From positions 1,502 through 9,522 of the forward strand of contig DDEX01000052.1 in the NCBI GenBank assembly GCA_002336845.1: a DNA stretch of 8,021 nt, written 5' to 3'. Position numbers and translations under genes: made by a program. Position 1 is the stretch's first letter; every line of letters starts with the position of its first letter. Origin of the DNA: Rhodobacteraceae bacterium UBA1943. Its GTDB lineage: Bacteria > Pseudomonadota > Alphaproteobacteria > Rhodobacterales > Rhodobacteraceae. The notes beneath the pieces are model-generated. The model saw only the letters and a program-made list of their open reading frames with translations, was not told where the DNA came from and searched no databases. Positions 1-5,674 of this stretch are shown here, one piece after another.

Positions 1-167
1 TCGCGGTCGGCATCTCGGGCGCGATCCAGCACCTCGCCGGGATGAAGGACAGTAAGATCATCGTCGCCATCAACAAGGACGACGAAGCCCCCATCTTCCA
101 GGTCGCAGACTACGGACTCGTCGGGGATCTGTTCTCGGTCGTCCCGGAACTGATCGAAAAAATCTGA
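1..167 (+). CDS. etfA: Electron transfer flavoprotein alpha subunit, C-terminal end (5' truncated)
   Basis: The reading frame enters at base 3 and stops at TGA 165-167, giving the last 54 residues of ETF alpha. The segment GISGAIQHLAGM, then KIIVAINKDDEAPIFQVADYG, is the FAD-binding C-terminal signature of the ETF-alpha/FixB family, and the tail GDLFSVVPELIEKI is the usual end of the bacterial housekeeping form. In the family, ETF is a soluble alpha/beta heterodimer carrying FAD. It accepts electrons from acyl-CoA dehydrogenases and passes them to ETF-ubiquinone oxidoreductase and the quinone pool. The next gene is an acyl-CoA dehydrogenase starting 16 nt downstream, so donor and acceptor are probably co-transcribed. 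etfB presumably lies upstream, outside the window (inference). Confidence 0.95.
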   Translation, partial: AVGISGAIQHLAGMKDSKIIVAINKDDEAPIFQVADYGLVGDLFSVVPELIEKI

Positions 168-171
168 TCAC

Positions 172-183
172 AGGAAAAGAGCG
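172..183 (+). promoter_or_regulatory. Ribosome binding site of the acyl-CoA dehydrogenase gene
   Basis: AGGAAAAG followed by AGCG places a purine-rich Shine-Dalgarno core about 8 nt before ATG 184. It sits in the 16-nt gap after the etfA stop and supports both this start and co-transcription with etfA. Confidence 0.6.
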
Positions 184-1983
184 ATGACCTATCAGGCCCC
201 CCTGCCCGACATGACCTTCGTGCTGGAAGATCTTTGCGGTCTGGCCGAACTTGCGCACCTGCCCGGCCTGGCGGACGCAACGCCCGAAACCGTAGCTGCC
301 GTGCTGGAAGAGGCCGCGCGCTTTGCCAGCACTGTGATCTCTCCGCTGAACCCGGTCGGCGACCGGCTCGGGTTGGGCTTTGCCGACGGTCGGGTCACCA
401 CACCGCAGGGCTGGGTTGATGCCTATCGCGCGCTGGTGGATATGGGCTGGAACTGCCCGACCGCCCGACCAGAGCACGGCGGCATGGGTCTGCCCGCTGT
501 GGTAAACGCCTGCATCCAGGAAATGTTCAGTGGCGCCAATACCGCGTTTCAGCTTTGCTCCATGCTGACCCAGGGTGCCGTCGAAGCGATTTCGCATTAT
601 GCGTCGGACGAATTGCGCAGGACCTATCTGCAACATCTGGTGTCGGGGCACTGGACCGGCACGATGAACCTGACCGAACCTCAGGCCGGTTCGGATCTGG
701 CGGCGATCCGGTCACGCGCCGTGCCGGAAGAACAGCATTATCGGATCTTTGGCCAGAAGATCTTCATCACCTATGGTGACCACGACATGGCCGAGAACAT
801 CGTGCATCTCGTCCTGGCGCGGCTGCCCGAAGCCCCTGCTGGGGTAAAGGGAATATCGCTTTTCCTGGTGCCCAAGGTTCTGGTCAATCCCGATGGCACG
901 CTGGGCGCGACCAACGATGTGCGCTGTGTCTCGATCGAGCACAAGCTGGGCATTCATGGCAGCCCGACCTGCACCTTGGCTTTCGGCGACAACGGCGGGG
1001 CGGTGGGATACCTGGTCGGCGCGCCGCATCAGGGGCTGCAATACATGTTTGCGATGATGAACAGCGCCCGCCTGGGTGTTGGGTTGCAGGGCGTCGGCAT
1101 CGCCGAGCTTGCCGGCCAGAAGGCCGCAGCCTTTGCGGCCCAGCGCAAGCAGGGCAGCCAGGCGGGGGTCGCCGGATCGGTCGCGATCATGGCGCACCCC
1201 GACGTGCGCAGGATGCTGGGCCTGATCAAGGCGCGCACAATGGCTGCGCGCATTCTGGCCTATCGCGCGGCGGCAGCGCAGGACATCGCCCATCATTCAC
1301 CTGACCCTTCGGCGGCAGCGGCGGCACAGCGCCGGGTCGATCTGCTGATTCCGGTCGTGAAGGGCTGGGCGACCGAAATGGGGAATGTCTCTGCCTCGCT
1401 AGGTGTTCAGGTTCACGGCGGCATGGGCTTTATCGAAGAGACCGGCGCGGCACAGATCCTGCGCGATGCCCGCATCACCACGATCTATGAAGGCACGACC
1501 GGCATTCAGGCCCTGGACCTGATTGGTCGCAAGCTGATCCGCGATCAGGGGCAGGCCATGGCGGAACTGCTGGCCGACATGAAGACCACGCAGGAGCGCC
1601 TGGCCAGCACCGGCGACACGGCGACGGACTGGCCCGCGATGCACGGCATGATCGGCGAGGCTATAGCGATGCTTGGCGCGGCAACCGAGTGGGTTCTTGC
1701 CAACCATCAGCGTGATGCGCTTTTGCCGCAGGCTTCGGCCCATGCAATGCTGGAGCTGTCGGGTATTTGCACCGGTGCCTGGGCCATGGCCGACGCCGCG
1801 CTTGCTGCCGCACTGCGCATTTCGTCGGGCGACAATTCGGCGCATCTGGGCGCCAAGCTGCGACTGGCCCAGTTTTACAGGACGCAGGTCTTTCCGCAGG
1901 CTTCGGCCCTTCTGGCCCAGCTTGCCGATGGGGCCGAGACCATTCTGGCGCTGACCGCAGACGATCTGGGCGCTGTGACCTAG
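184..1983 (+). CDS. Acyl-CoA dehydrogenase, ~600-residue type with C-terminal extension
   Basis: This 599-residue FAD enzyme should oxidise acyl-CoA to trans-2-enoyl-CoA and reduce ETF. Residues 1-33 (MTYQAPLPDMTFVLEDL...) look like the short N-terminal domain of the long acyl-CoA dehydrogenases. MNLTEPQAGSDL at 161-172 is the FAD/substrate loop of the middle domain. VQVHGGMGFIEE and DARITTIYEGTTGIQ belong to the C-terminal helical domain; Glu436 in IYEGT aligns with the catalytic base of the MCAD family. Residues from about 465 onward form the extra helical domain that separates this group from 380-residue dehydrogenases. Members of the group are often annotated as FadE-like or as DmdC (3-methylmercaptopropionyl-CoA dehydrogenase). 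Chain length and substrate cannot be read from the sequence. Position between etfA and phaJ suggests it supplies enoyl-CoA to PhaJ (inference). DmdC remains an alternative, but no DmdD-type crotonase is adjacent. Confidence 0.93.
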   Translation: MTYQAPLPDMTFVLEDLCGLAELAHLPGLADATPETVAAVLEEAARFASTVISPLNPVGDRLGLGFADGRVTTPQGWVDAYRALVDMGWNCPTARPEHGGMGLPAVVNACIQEMFSGANTAFQLCSMLTQGAVEAISHYASDELRRTYLQHLVSGHWTGTMNLTEPQAGSDLAAIRSRAVPEEQHYRIFGQKIFITYGDHDMAENIVHLVLARLPEAPAGVKGISLFLVPKVLVNPDGTLGATNDVRCVSIEHKLGIHGSPTCTLAFGDNGGAVGYLVGAPHQGLQYMFAMMNSARLGVGLQGVGIAELAGQKAAAFAAQRKQGSQAGVAGSVAIMAHPDVRRMLGLIKARTMAARILAYRAAAAQDIAHHSPDPSAAAAAQRRVDLLIPVVKGWATEMGNVSASLGVQVHGGMGFIEETGAAQILRDARITTIYEGTTGIQALDLIGRKLIRDQGQAMAELLADMKTTQERLASTGDTATDWPAMHGMIGEAIAMLGAATEWVLANHQRDALLPQASAHAMLELSGICTGAWAMADAALAAALRISSGDNSAHLGAKLRLAQFYRTQVFPQASALLAQLADGAETILALTADDLGAVT

Positions 1984-2015
1984 CTTCAGACCCCCAGAGA
2001 ACTGATCATGGACTC

Positions 2016-2023
2016 AGAGGAGG
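2016..2023 (+). promoter_or_regulatory. Strong Shine-Dalgarno of phaJ
   Basis: AGAGGAGG ends 6 nt before ATG 2030 and is the best anti-SD match seen in this unit. It fixes the phaJ start. The nearby ATG at 2008 is in another frame. Confidence 0.7.
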
Positions 2024-2029
2024 CAGCCG

Positions 2030-2476
2030 ATGAACAGCTTGAACGGATACGACATCGAAGATCTGGCACCGGGGATGACGGCATGTTTTGCCAAGACCAT
2101 TACCGAGGCTGACATCGTGCTGTTCGCCGGGGCATCCGGCGATAACAATGCGATCCACATAAATGAGGAGTTTGCGCGCACCACCGTGTTCGGTGGGCGA
2201 ATTGCCCATGGTTTTCTTACCGCCAGCACAATATCGGCCGCGATTGCAAACAAGCTGCCCGGCCCGGGCACCATTTATGTCTCGCAACAGATGCGGTTTG
2301 TCGGGCCCGTCCGGCCGGGAGATACCGTAACCGCGGAGGTGACGGTAAAAGAGGTTCAGCACAATCGTTGCCGCGCCATACTCAGCACGATTTGCCGTGT
2401 CGGCGACCGGCTGGTGGTAGAGGGTGAGGCCACGGTCAAGACCACGTCGCGCGCCCACCGTAAGGAAACCGCCTGA
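2030..2476 (+). CDS. phaJ: MaoC-like (R)-specific enoyl-CoA hydratase
   Basis: The 148-residue protein has the single hot-dog fold typical of PhaJ, whose usual length is about 135-160. The hydratase-2 motif is clear: GASGDNNAIHINEEFA at about 34-49 gives Asp38 and His43, five residues apart as in the catalytic Asp31/His36 pair of Aeromonas caviae PhaJ. It is followed by the conserved VFGGRIAHGFLTAS segment. The later stretch QMRFVGPVRPGDTVTAEV is the usual closing beta-hairpin region of MaoC proteins. The reaction is hydration of trans-2-enoyl-CoA to (R)-3-hydroxyacyl-CoA in the cytosol, the form PHA synthase needs. The gene lies 46 nt after the dehydrogenase and 13 nt before phaC, which favours the PHA role over other MaoC dehydratase roles. 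Some ATA and AAA codons suggest slightly lower GC than the cyd genes (judged by eye). Confidence 0.9.
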   Translation: MNSLNGYDIEDLAPGMTACFAKTITEADIVLFAGASGDNNAIHINEEFARTTVFGGRIAHGFLTASTISAAIANKLPGPGTIYVSQQMRFVGPVRPGDTVTAEVTVKEVQHNRCRAILSTICRVGDRLVVEGEATVKTTSRAHRKETA

Positions 2477-2486
2477 GAAGGAAAAG
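2475..2486 (+). promoter_or_regulatory. Ribosome binding site deciding the phaC start
   Basis: GAGAAGGAAAAG overlaps the phaJ stop and lies just before ATG 2490. It argues against the upstream in-frame GTG at 2424, which lies inside phaJ and would add 22 basic, proline-rich residues unlike PhaC N-termini. Confidence 0.6.
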
Positions 2487-2489
2487 GCG

Positions 2490-4241
2490 ATGCAGTTTGA
2501 CGAAATGGCCAGCCAGAGCGCCGAATTTGTCGGCCTGATGGTTCGTTTGCAAACAGTCCTGCAACAGGCTCAAGAGACAGCAACCGAAAAGGCGACCGGC
2601 AAGGAATTTTCAATCGTTGACCTGCGCAGCATTGCCGAAGCCTATCTTCGTATGCTGCCCCGCTTTTTCGAACAGCCGCTGGCGGTGGCAGAGCAAACCC
2701 AGCAGCTCTGGTTCGGCTGGATGAAGGCCTGGCAGGCCGCCTGGTCCGGTGAGAGCGAGGCGGTGGCGGACAAGCGGTTCCGCGACCGGCGCTGGAACCG
2801 TGACCCGATCACCCGTGGCCTGCGCGACAGCCATCTGGCCTTGGAAAACGCCGTTGAGGGACTGCTGCGCCTACTGCCCGACGGCACAAAGGACAGCCTT
2901 CGTGTCAGGTTCTATACGCGCCAGTATCTTAGTGCGCTTTCCCCGGCGAACTTCCTGTCCTCCAATCCCGTCGCAAGCGAAAAGTTTTTGGAAACCGGTG
3001 GGCAGAGTTTGCTGGATGGCCTGCGAAACCTGATCGACGATCTGGAGCGCGGCGGCGGGCGGCTTGACATCAACACCAATGATGCGATGGCCTTCACCGT
3101 AGGCCGTGATCTGGCCGTCACGCCAGGCAAGGTGATTTATGAAAACACCTTGATGCAGCTTATCCAGTACGAGCCGCTTACCCCAACGCAACGCAAGCGG
3201 CCTTTGCTTTTCGTGCCGCCCTGGATCAACAAATACTATATTTTCGATCTGCGCCCCGACAATTCGATGGTTCGCTTCATGCTGGAACAGGGCCATAGCG
3301 TCTTTCTGATCTCTTGGGTCAATCCGTCCCGCGACCATGCCAGCCTGAGCTTTGAGGATTACATGGCCTTGGGGCCGCTTGCTGCACTAGACGTTATCGA
3401 GCAGCAAACCGGCGAGCGGCGCTTTGACATTCTGGGCTTTTGCATTGGCGGCATTCTGGTTACCGCAACGCTGGCCTATCTTGCCGCCCGCGACGACGAC
3501 CGTATCGCCACCGCCACCACACTGGCGACGATGGTCGATTTCACCAATGTGGGTGAGGTGGGTGTCTTCATTGACCGCGAGCGGCTTGAGGCGCTGCGCC
3601 TGCACATGGCAGACACCGGATATCTTGAGAACCATCACCTGCAAGACATGTTCTCAATGATCCGCGAGAACGACCTGGTCTGGTCGTTCCATGTGATGAA
3701 TTATCTGATGGGCCAAAAGCCGCCCGCCTTTGACCTGCTGTTCTGGAACGCCGACAGCACTAGGCTGCCTGCTGCCATGCTGCTGTGGTATCTTGAGAAG
3801 ATCTACATCGAAAACGGGCTGCGCAAGCCCGGGCACCTTACGCTGAACGGAACGCCGATCGATCTTTCCCGGATCAAGATTCCCTGCTTTGTCTTGGCAA
3901 CCAAAGAGGACCATATTGCGCCCTGGACCTCTGTCTATCCGACTACGAAACTCCTGGGCGGTCCGGTCAGGTTCGTGCTGGGCGGATCGGGCCATATTGC
4001 CGGGGTGATCAATCCTCCCGGCAAGCGGGCCAAATACGGCCACTGGCTGCGCGATGATCACCCGGAGGCAGCCGCCGAATGGCTTGCGGGCGCAAACTTC
4101 CATCCCGGCTCGTGGTGGCCGGTCTGGGCCGAATGGATCGACAGACACGACAGTGATGAACGGGTTCCGGCGCGCCACCCCGGCGAGGGGCCATTGCCAC
4201 CAATCGAGGGTGCACCCGGCCGATATGTTCTGCTGAAGTAG
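2490..4241 (+). CDS. phaC: Class I polyhydroxyalkanoate synthase
   Basis: From ATG 2490 the protein has 583 residues, within the class I PhaC range. It polymerises (R)-3-hydroxyacyl-CoA into polyester at the granule surface, releasing CoA. The N-terminal PhaC_N region covers roughly residues 80-250 (FTVGRDLAVTPGKVIYEN, then RPLLFVPPWINKYYIFDL). The alpha/beta-hydrolase core follows. The lipase-like box GFCIGG contains Cys318. Asp474 lies in ATKEDHIAPW and His502 in GGSGHIAGVINPP. These correspond to Cys319, Asp480 and His508 of the Cupriavidus necator enzyme, so the triad is complete. No PhaE or PhaR subunit gene is adjacent, consistent with class I. Coupling to phaJ suggests monomers come from beta-oxidation intermediates (inference); substrate chain length cannot be told. 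It ends 17 nt from a convergent GNAT gene, with no clear terminator between them. Confidence 0.95.
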   Translation: MQFDEMASQSAEFVGLMVRLQTVLQQAQETATEKATGKEFSIVDLRSIAEAYLRMLPRFFEQPLAVAEQTQQLWFGWMKAWQAAWSGESEAVADKRFRDRRWNRDPITRGLRDSHLALENAVEGLLRLLPDGTKDSLRVRFYTRQYLSALSPANFLSSNPVASEKFLETGGQSLLDGLRNLIDDLERGGGRLDINTNDAMAFTVGRDLAVTPGKVIYENTLMQLIQYEPLTPTQRKRPLLFVPPWINKYYIFDLRPDNSMVRFMLEQGHSVFLISWVNPSRDHASLSFEDYMALGPLAALDVIEQQTGERRFDILGFCIGGILVTATLAYLAARDDDRIATATTLATMVDFTNVGEVGVFIDRERLEALRLHMADTGYLENHHLQDMFSMIRENDLVWSFHVMNYLMGQKPPAFDLLFWNADSTRLPAAMLLWYLEKIYIENGLRKPGHLTLNGTPIDLSRIKIPCFVLATKEDHIAPWTSVYPTTKLLGGPVRFVLGGSGHIAGVINPPGKRAKYGHWLRDDHPEAAAEWLAGANFHPGSWWPVWAEWIDRHDSDERVPARHPGEGPLPPIEGAPGRYVLLK

Positions 4242-4258
4242 CGCCAGAGGTCGGCTGT

Positions 4259-4945
4259 CTAAGAAAGGTGCGCAAAATGCTGGGCGCTTTCAGGGTCGTC
4301 ATTTGCGATTGCAGCGCCGGTCGCCGCCGTATCCGGCTCGAACCAGAAACGCAGTTCTCCGCGTGACAGTTCACCTTTTCCACCTAGCTTGCGGCAAACA
4401 CTGATCATGGCTCGGTTGCTGATCTGCGTGAACAGAATTGCCGCATGACCGTCCCGCTGGTGAACCTCGGCAATTGCAGTGGCAAGCAAAGCGGTCGCGA
4501 CCCCCTTGTTCTGCCATGGTCGCAGCACCGAAACTGCAAGTTCGGTGCATGGGATGCCATTCACCGCTGTTGGGGCAAGCTCTGCCATGCCGATCAACCG
4601 GCTTCCGGCAACGGCGCCCAGACTATGGGTTTTCTCCCAGTCGATGGAGCGCGAACGCTCCAGCAGCCCCGCATAACGCACCCTGCCATGAAACCTGATC
4701 GTGCGGTCCTCGCTGCCAAGCGTCAGGTAGTGCAGCAAGATCACCCCTCTTTCCGAAGCGCCAAGCTGGACGATACGAAACGACCGGACGGGCAAATTCG
4801 GATCGGCACGGGGAACGCCACGCCGCCAAAGCCATGCGATCTGCCGAGCAAAATGCCCCGCTACCGACCAGGCGGATGGGCGTTCGTCGGCGGCGTCTTG
4901 GTTCTTGGCTCTTCTGTTCCGCATCCTGACACCCGGCAATGGCAT
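4259..4945 (-). CDS. GNAT-family N-acetyltransferase
   Basis: The longest form is 228 residues. The acetyl-CoA binding motif A is visible at about 135-155: a beta strand ELAVSV, then RPWQNKGVATALL, in which Gln145-x-x-Gly148-x-Ala150 fits the Q/R-x-x-G-x-G/A loop. A motif B helix follows near 177-189 (NRAMISVCRKLGG). The fold seems to begin near residue 55, and the segment LHYLTLGSEDRTIRFHG is typical of a GNAT subgroup. The acceptor substrate cannot be predicted. The start is uncertain. ATG 4945 leaves about 50 residues before the domain; ATG 4924 and TTG 4795 are in-frame alternatives, and TTG 4795 would start right at the domain. A GGGG run shortly before ATG 4945 is only a weak ribosome binding site. 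The gene converges on phaC and follows the small minus-strand gene after 157 nt, so its own promoter is possible but was not identified. Confidence 0.8.
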   Translation of the reverse strand: MPLPGVRMRNRRAKNQDAADERPSAWSVAGHFARQIAWLWRRGVPRADPNLPVRSFRIVQLGASERGVILLHYLTLGSEDRTIRFHGRVRYAGLLERSRSIDWEKTHSLGAVAGSRLIGMAELAPTAVNGIPCTELAVSVLRPWQNKGVATALLATAIAEVHQRDGHAAILFTQISNRAMISVCRKLGGKGELSRGELRFWFEPDTAATGAAIANDDPESAQHFAHLS

Positions 4946-5102
4946 CGTTGCCCCAAGAGCCTAGGTCTTTCGTCCGTTGAATGACAGCTTGACCCGCACC
5001 CTGCGTCGAATGGCCCAATGCCCTGCACGAAATCTTGGCGAAGGCTTCGGTTATGATGGAAAGGCAGACAGCACATAAACCGGACGGCATCGGCAGATGC
5101 GC
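4946..5102. other. Intergenic stretch with no identified feature
   Basis: This 157-nt stretch lies between the small minus-strand gene and the acetyltransferase. It may hold the acetyltransferase promoter, but no convincing -35/-10 pair, hairpin or small gene was seen. Short open frames across it have Cys- and Arg-rich translations without family features. Confidence 0.4.
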
Positions 5103-5444
5103 CTACACGGTATCCCGCCGAGCACGACCGGCAAGACGCACAGCAAGGCATTGGATGCGACGCGACTCGGCATGCTGATTGGCGATGATCACAGGCACCG
5201 ACGACCGGGCTGCAGGCTCCGCATCAAAAACCAGCCGACGCAACGGACCTTCGTCATCGTTCTTGAGCGTGAAACCAGCGAACATGAACGCCCTGCGCAG
5301 GGCGACATCTGGCAGATCAAAGCAGCACTCGACCGTATGGATGGCACGGGTCGGACCTATCATCCCCATTCCGGCAGCAAAGAACGTCACCTGATACTGC
5401 GCGATCCGCGAGGACGGGGCTGCGGCCGGGCTTACGGAAGTCAT
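5103..5444 (-). CDS. Small protein of unknown function
   Basis: I do not recognise this protein. From ATG 5444 it has 113 residues; an in-frame GTG at 5495 would add 17. Codons carry mostly G or C in the third position, as in the neighbours, and the plus-strand translation of the same DNA is rich in Arg and His like a typical shadow, so the minus frame is the better choice. The middle looks folded, with alternating strand-like and charged stretches: QYQVTFFAAGMGM, AIHTVECCFDLPDVALRR, AFMFAGFTLKNDDEGPLRR. A Cys-Cys pair lies near residue 40. The tail (RLAGRARRDTV) is basic. There is no signal peptide or membrane segment. It follows cydX by 74 nt on the same strand and could ride on the cyd transcript (inference). 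Neither start has a convincing Shine-Dalgarno. Confidence 0.5.
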   Translation of the reverse strand: MTSVSPAAAPSSRIAQYQVTFFAAGMGMIGPTRAIHTVECCFDLPDVALRRAFMFAGFTLKNDDEGPLRRLVFDAEPAARSSVPVIIANQHAESRRIQCLAVRLAGRARRDTV

Positions 5445-5505
5445 CGGGCGGTTCTGTGAACAGGGGGGTTCCGGCAGGGCAACGGGACGGGTCACCCTAC
5501 CGGTG

Positions 5506-5533
5506 CCGCCGCAGGAGATCAGCGCCGCGGCGG
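5506..5533. repeat. GC-rich inverted repeat around the cydX stop
   Basis: CCGCCGC at 5506-5512 and GCGGCGG at 5527-5533 are perfect 7-bp inverted arms with a 14-nt loop that contains the cydX TGA. No T-run follows on the minus strand, so it is not a standard intrinsic terminator. It could slow decay or attenuate read-through, or be chance in GC-rich DNA. Confidence 0.3.
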
Positions 5534-5659
5534 GTGCGACGGTGTGGGGCCGTCACGATTCAGAATCATTTCATCCTCCTTCAACTCCAACCACATCGCG
5601 TTCAGCACGGCGAAGATTGCTGCGAGCGGAAGCCCTAGGATCCAGGCGAAATACCACAT
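5519..5659 (-). CDS. cydX: Cytochrome bd oxidase small subunit CydX
   Basis: This short frame encodes 46 residues. It begins MWYFAWILG, the CydX/YbgT family signature and identical to the first nine residues of the E. coli protein. A single membrane helix spans about 4-24, and Glu25 falls at the same position as Glu25 of E. coli CydX. In E. coli, CydX binds CydAB and is needed for stable heme and full oxidase activity. GAAGGAAG at 5667-5674 is a good ribosome binding site before ATG 5659, and the gene lies 15 nt after cydB, the normal place. The tail after residue 30 is hydrophilic, ends in TPSHPPRR and is about nine residues longer than in E. coli. An in-frame internal ATG at residue 31 is not relevant to the start. 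Confidence 0.93.
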   Translation of the reverse strand: MWYFAWILGLPLAAIFAVLNAMWLELKEDEMILNRDGPTPSHPPRR

Positions 5660-5674
5660 GATATAGCTTCCTTC

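Noticed and set aside
2424..2489. Upstream GTG start for phaC overlapping phaJ
   Set aside because: It would add 22 Arg/Pro-rich residues encoded inside phaJ in another frame; ATG 2490 has a good ribosome binding site and gives a normal PhaC length.
4240..4289. Possible bidirectional terminator between phaC and the acetyltransferase
   Set aside because: AGCGCC and GGCGCT can pair but are separated by 38 nt, with no T-run; not convincing.
4861..5151. Minus-strand 96-residue Cys-rich frame
   Set aside because: It overlaps two better-supported genes, and its Cys/Arg/Ser-rich translation has no recognisable domain.
5097..5459. Plus-strand 120-residue frame opposite the small unknown gene
   Set aside because: Arg/His-rich translation typical of an antisense shadow; the minus frame has better codon pattern and fold-like composition.
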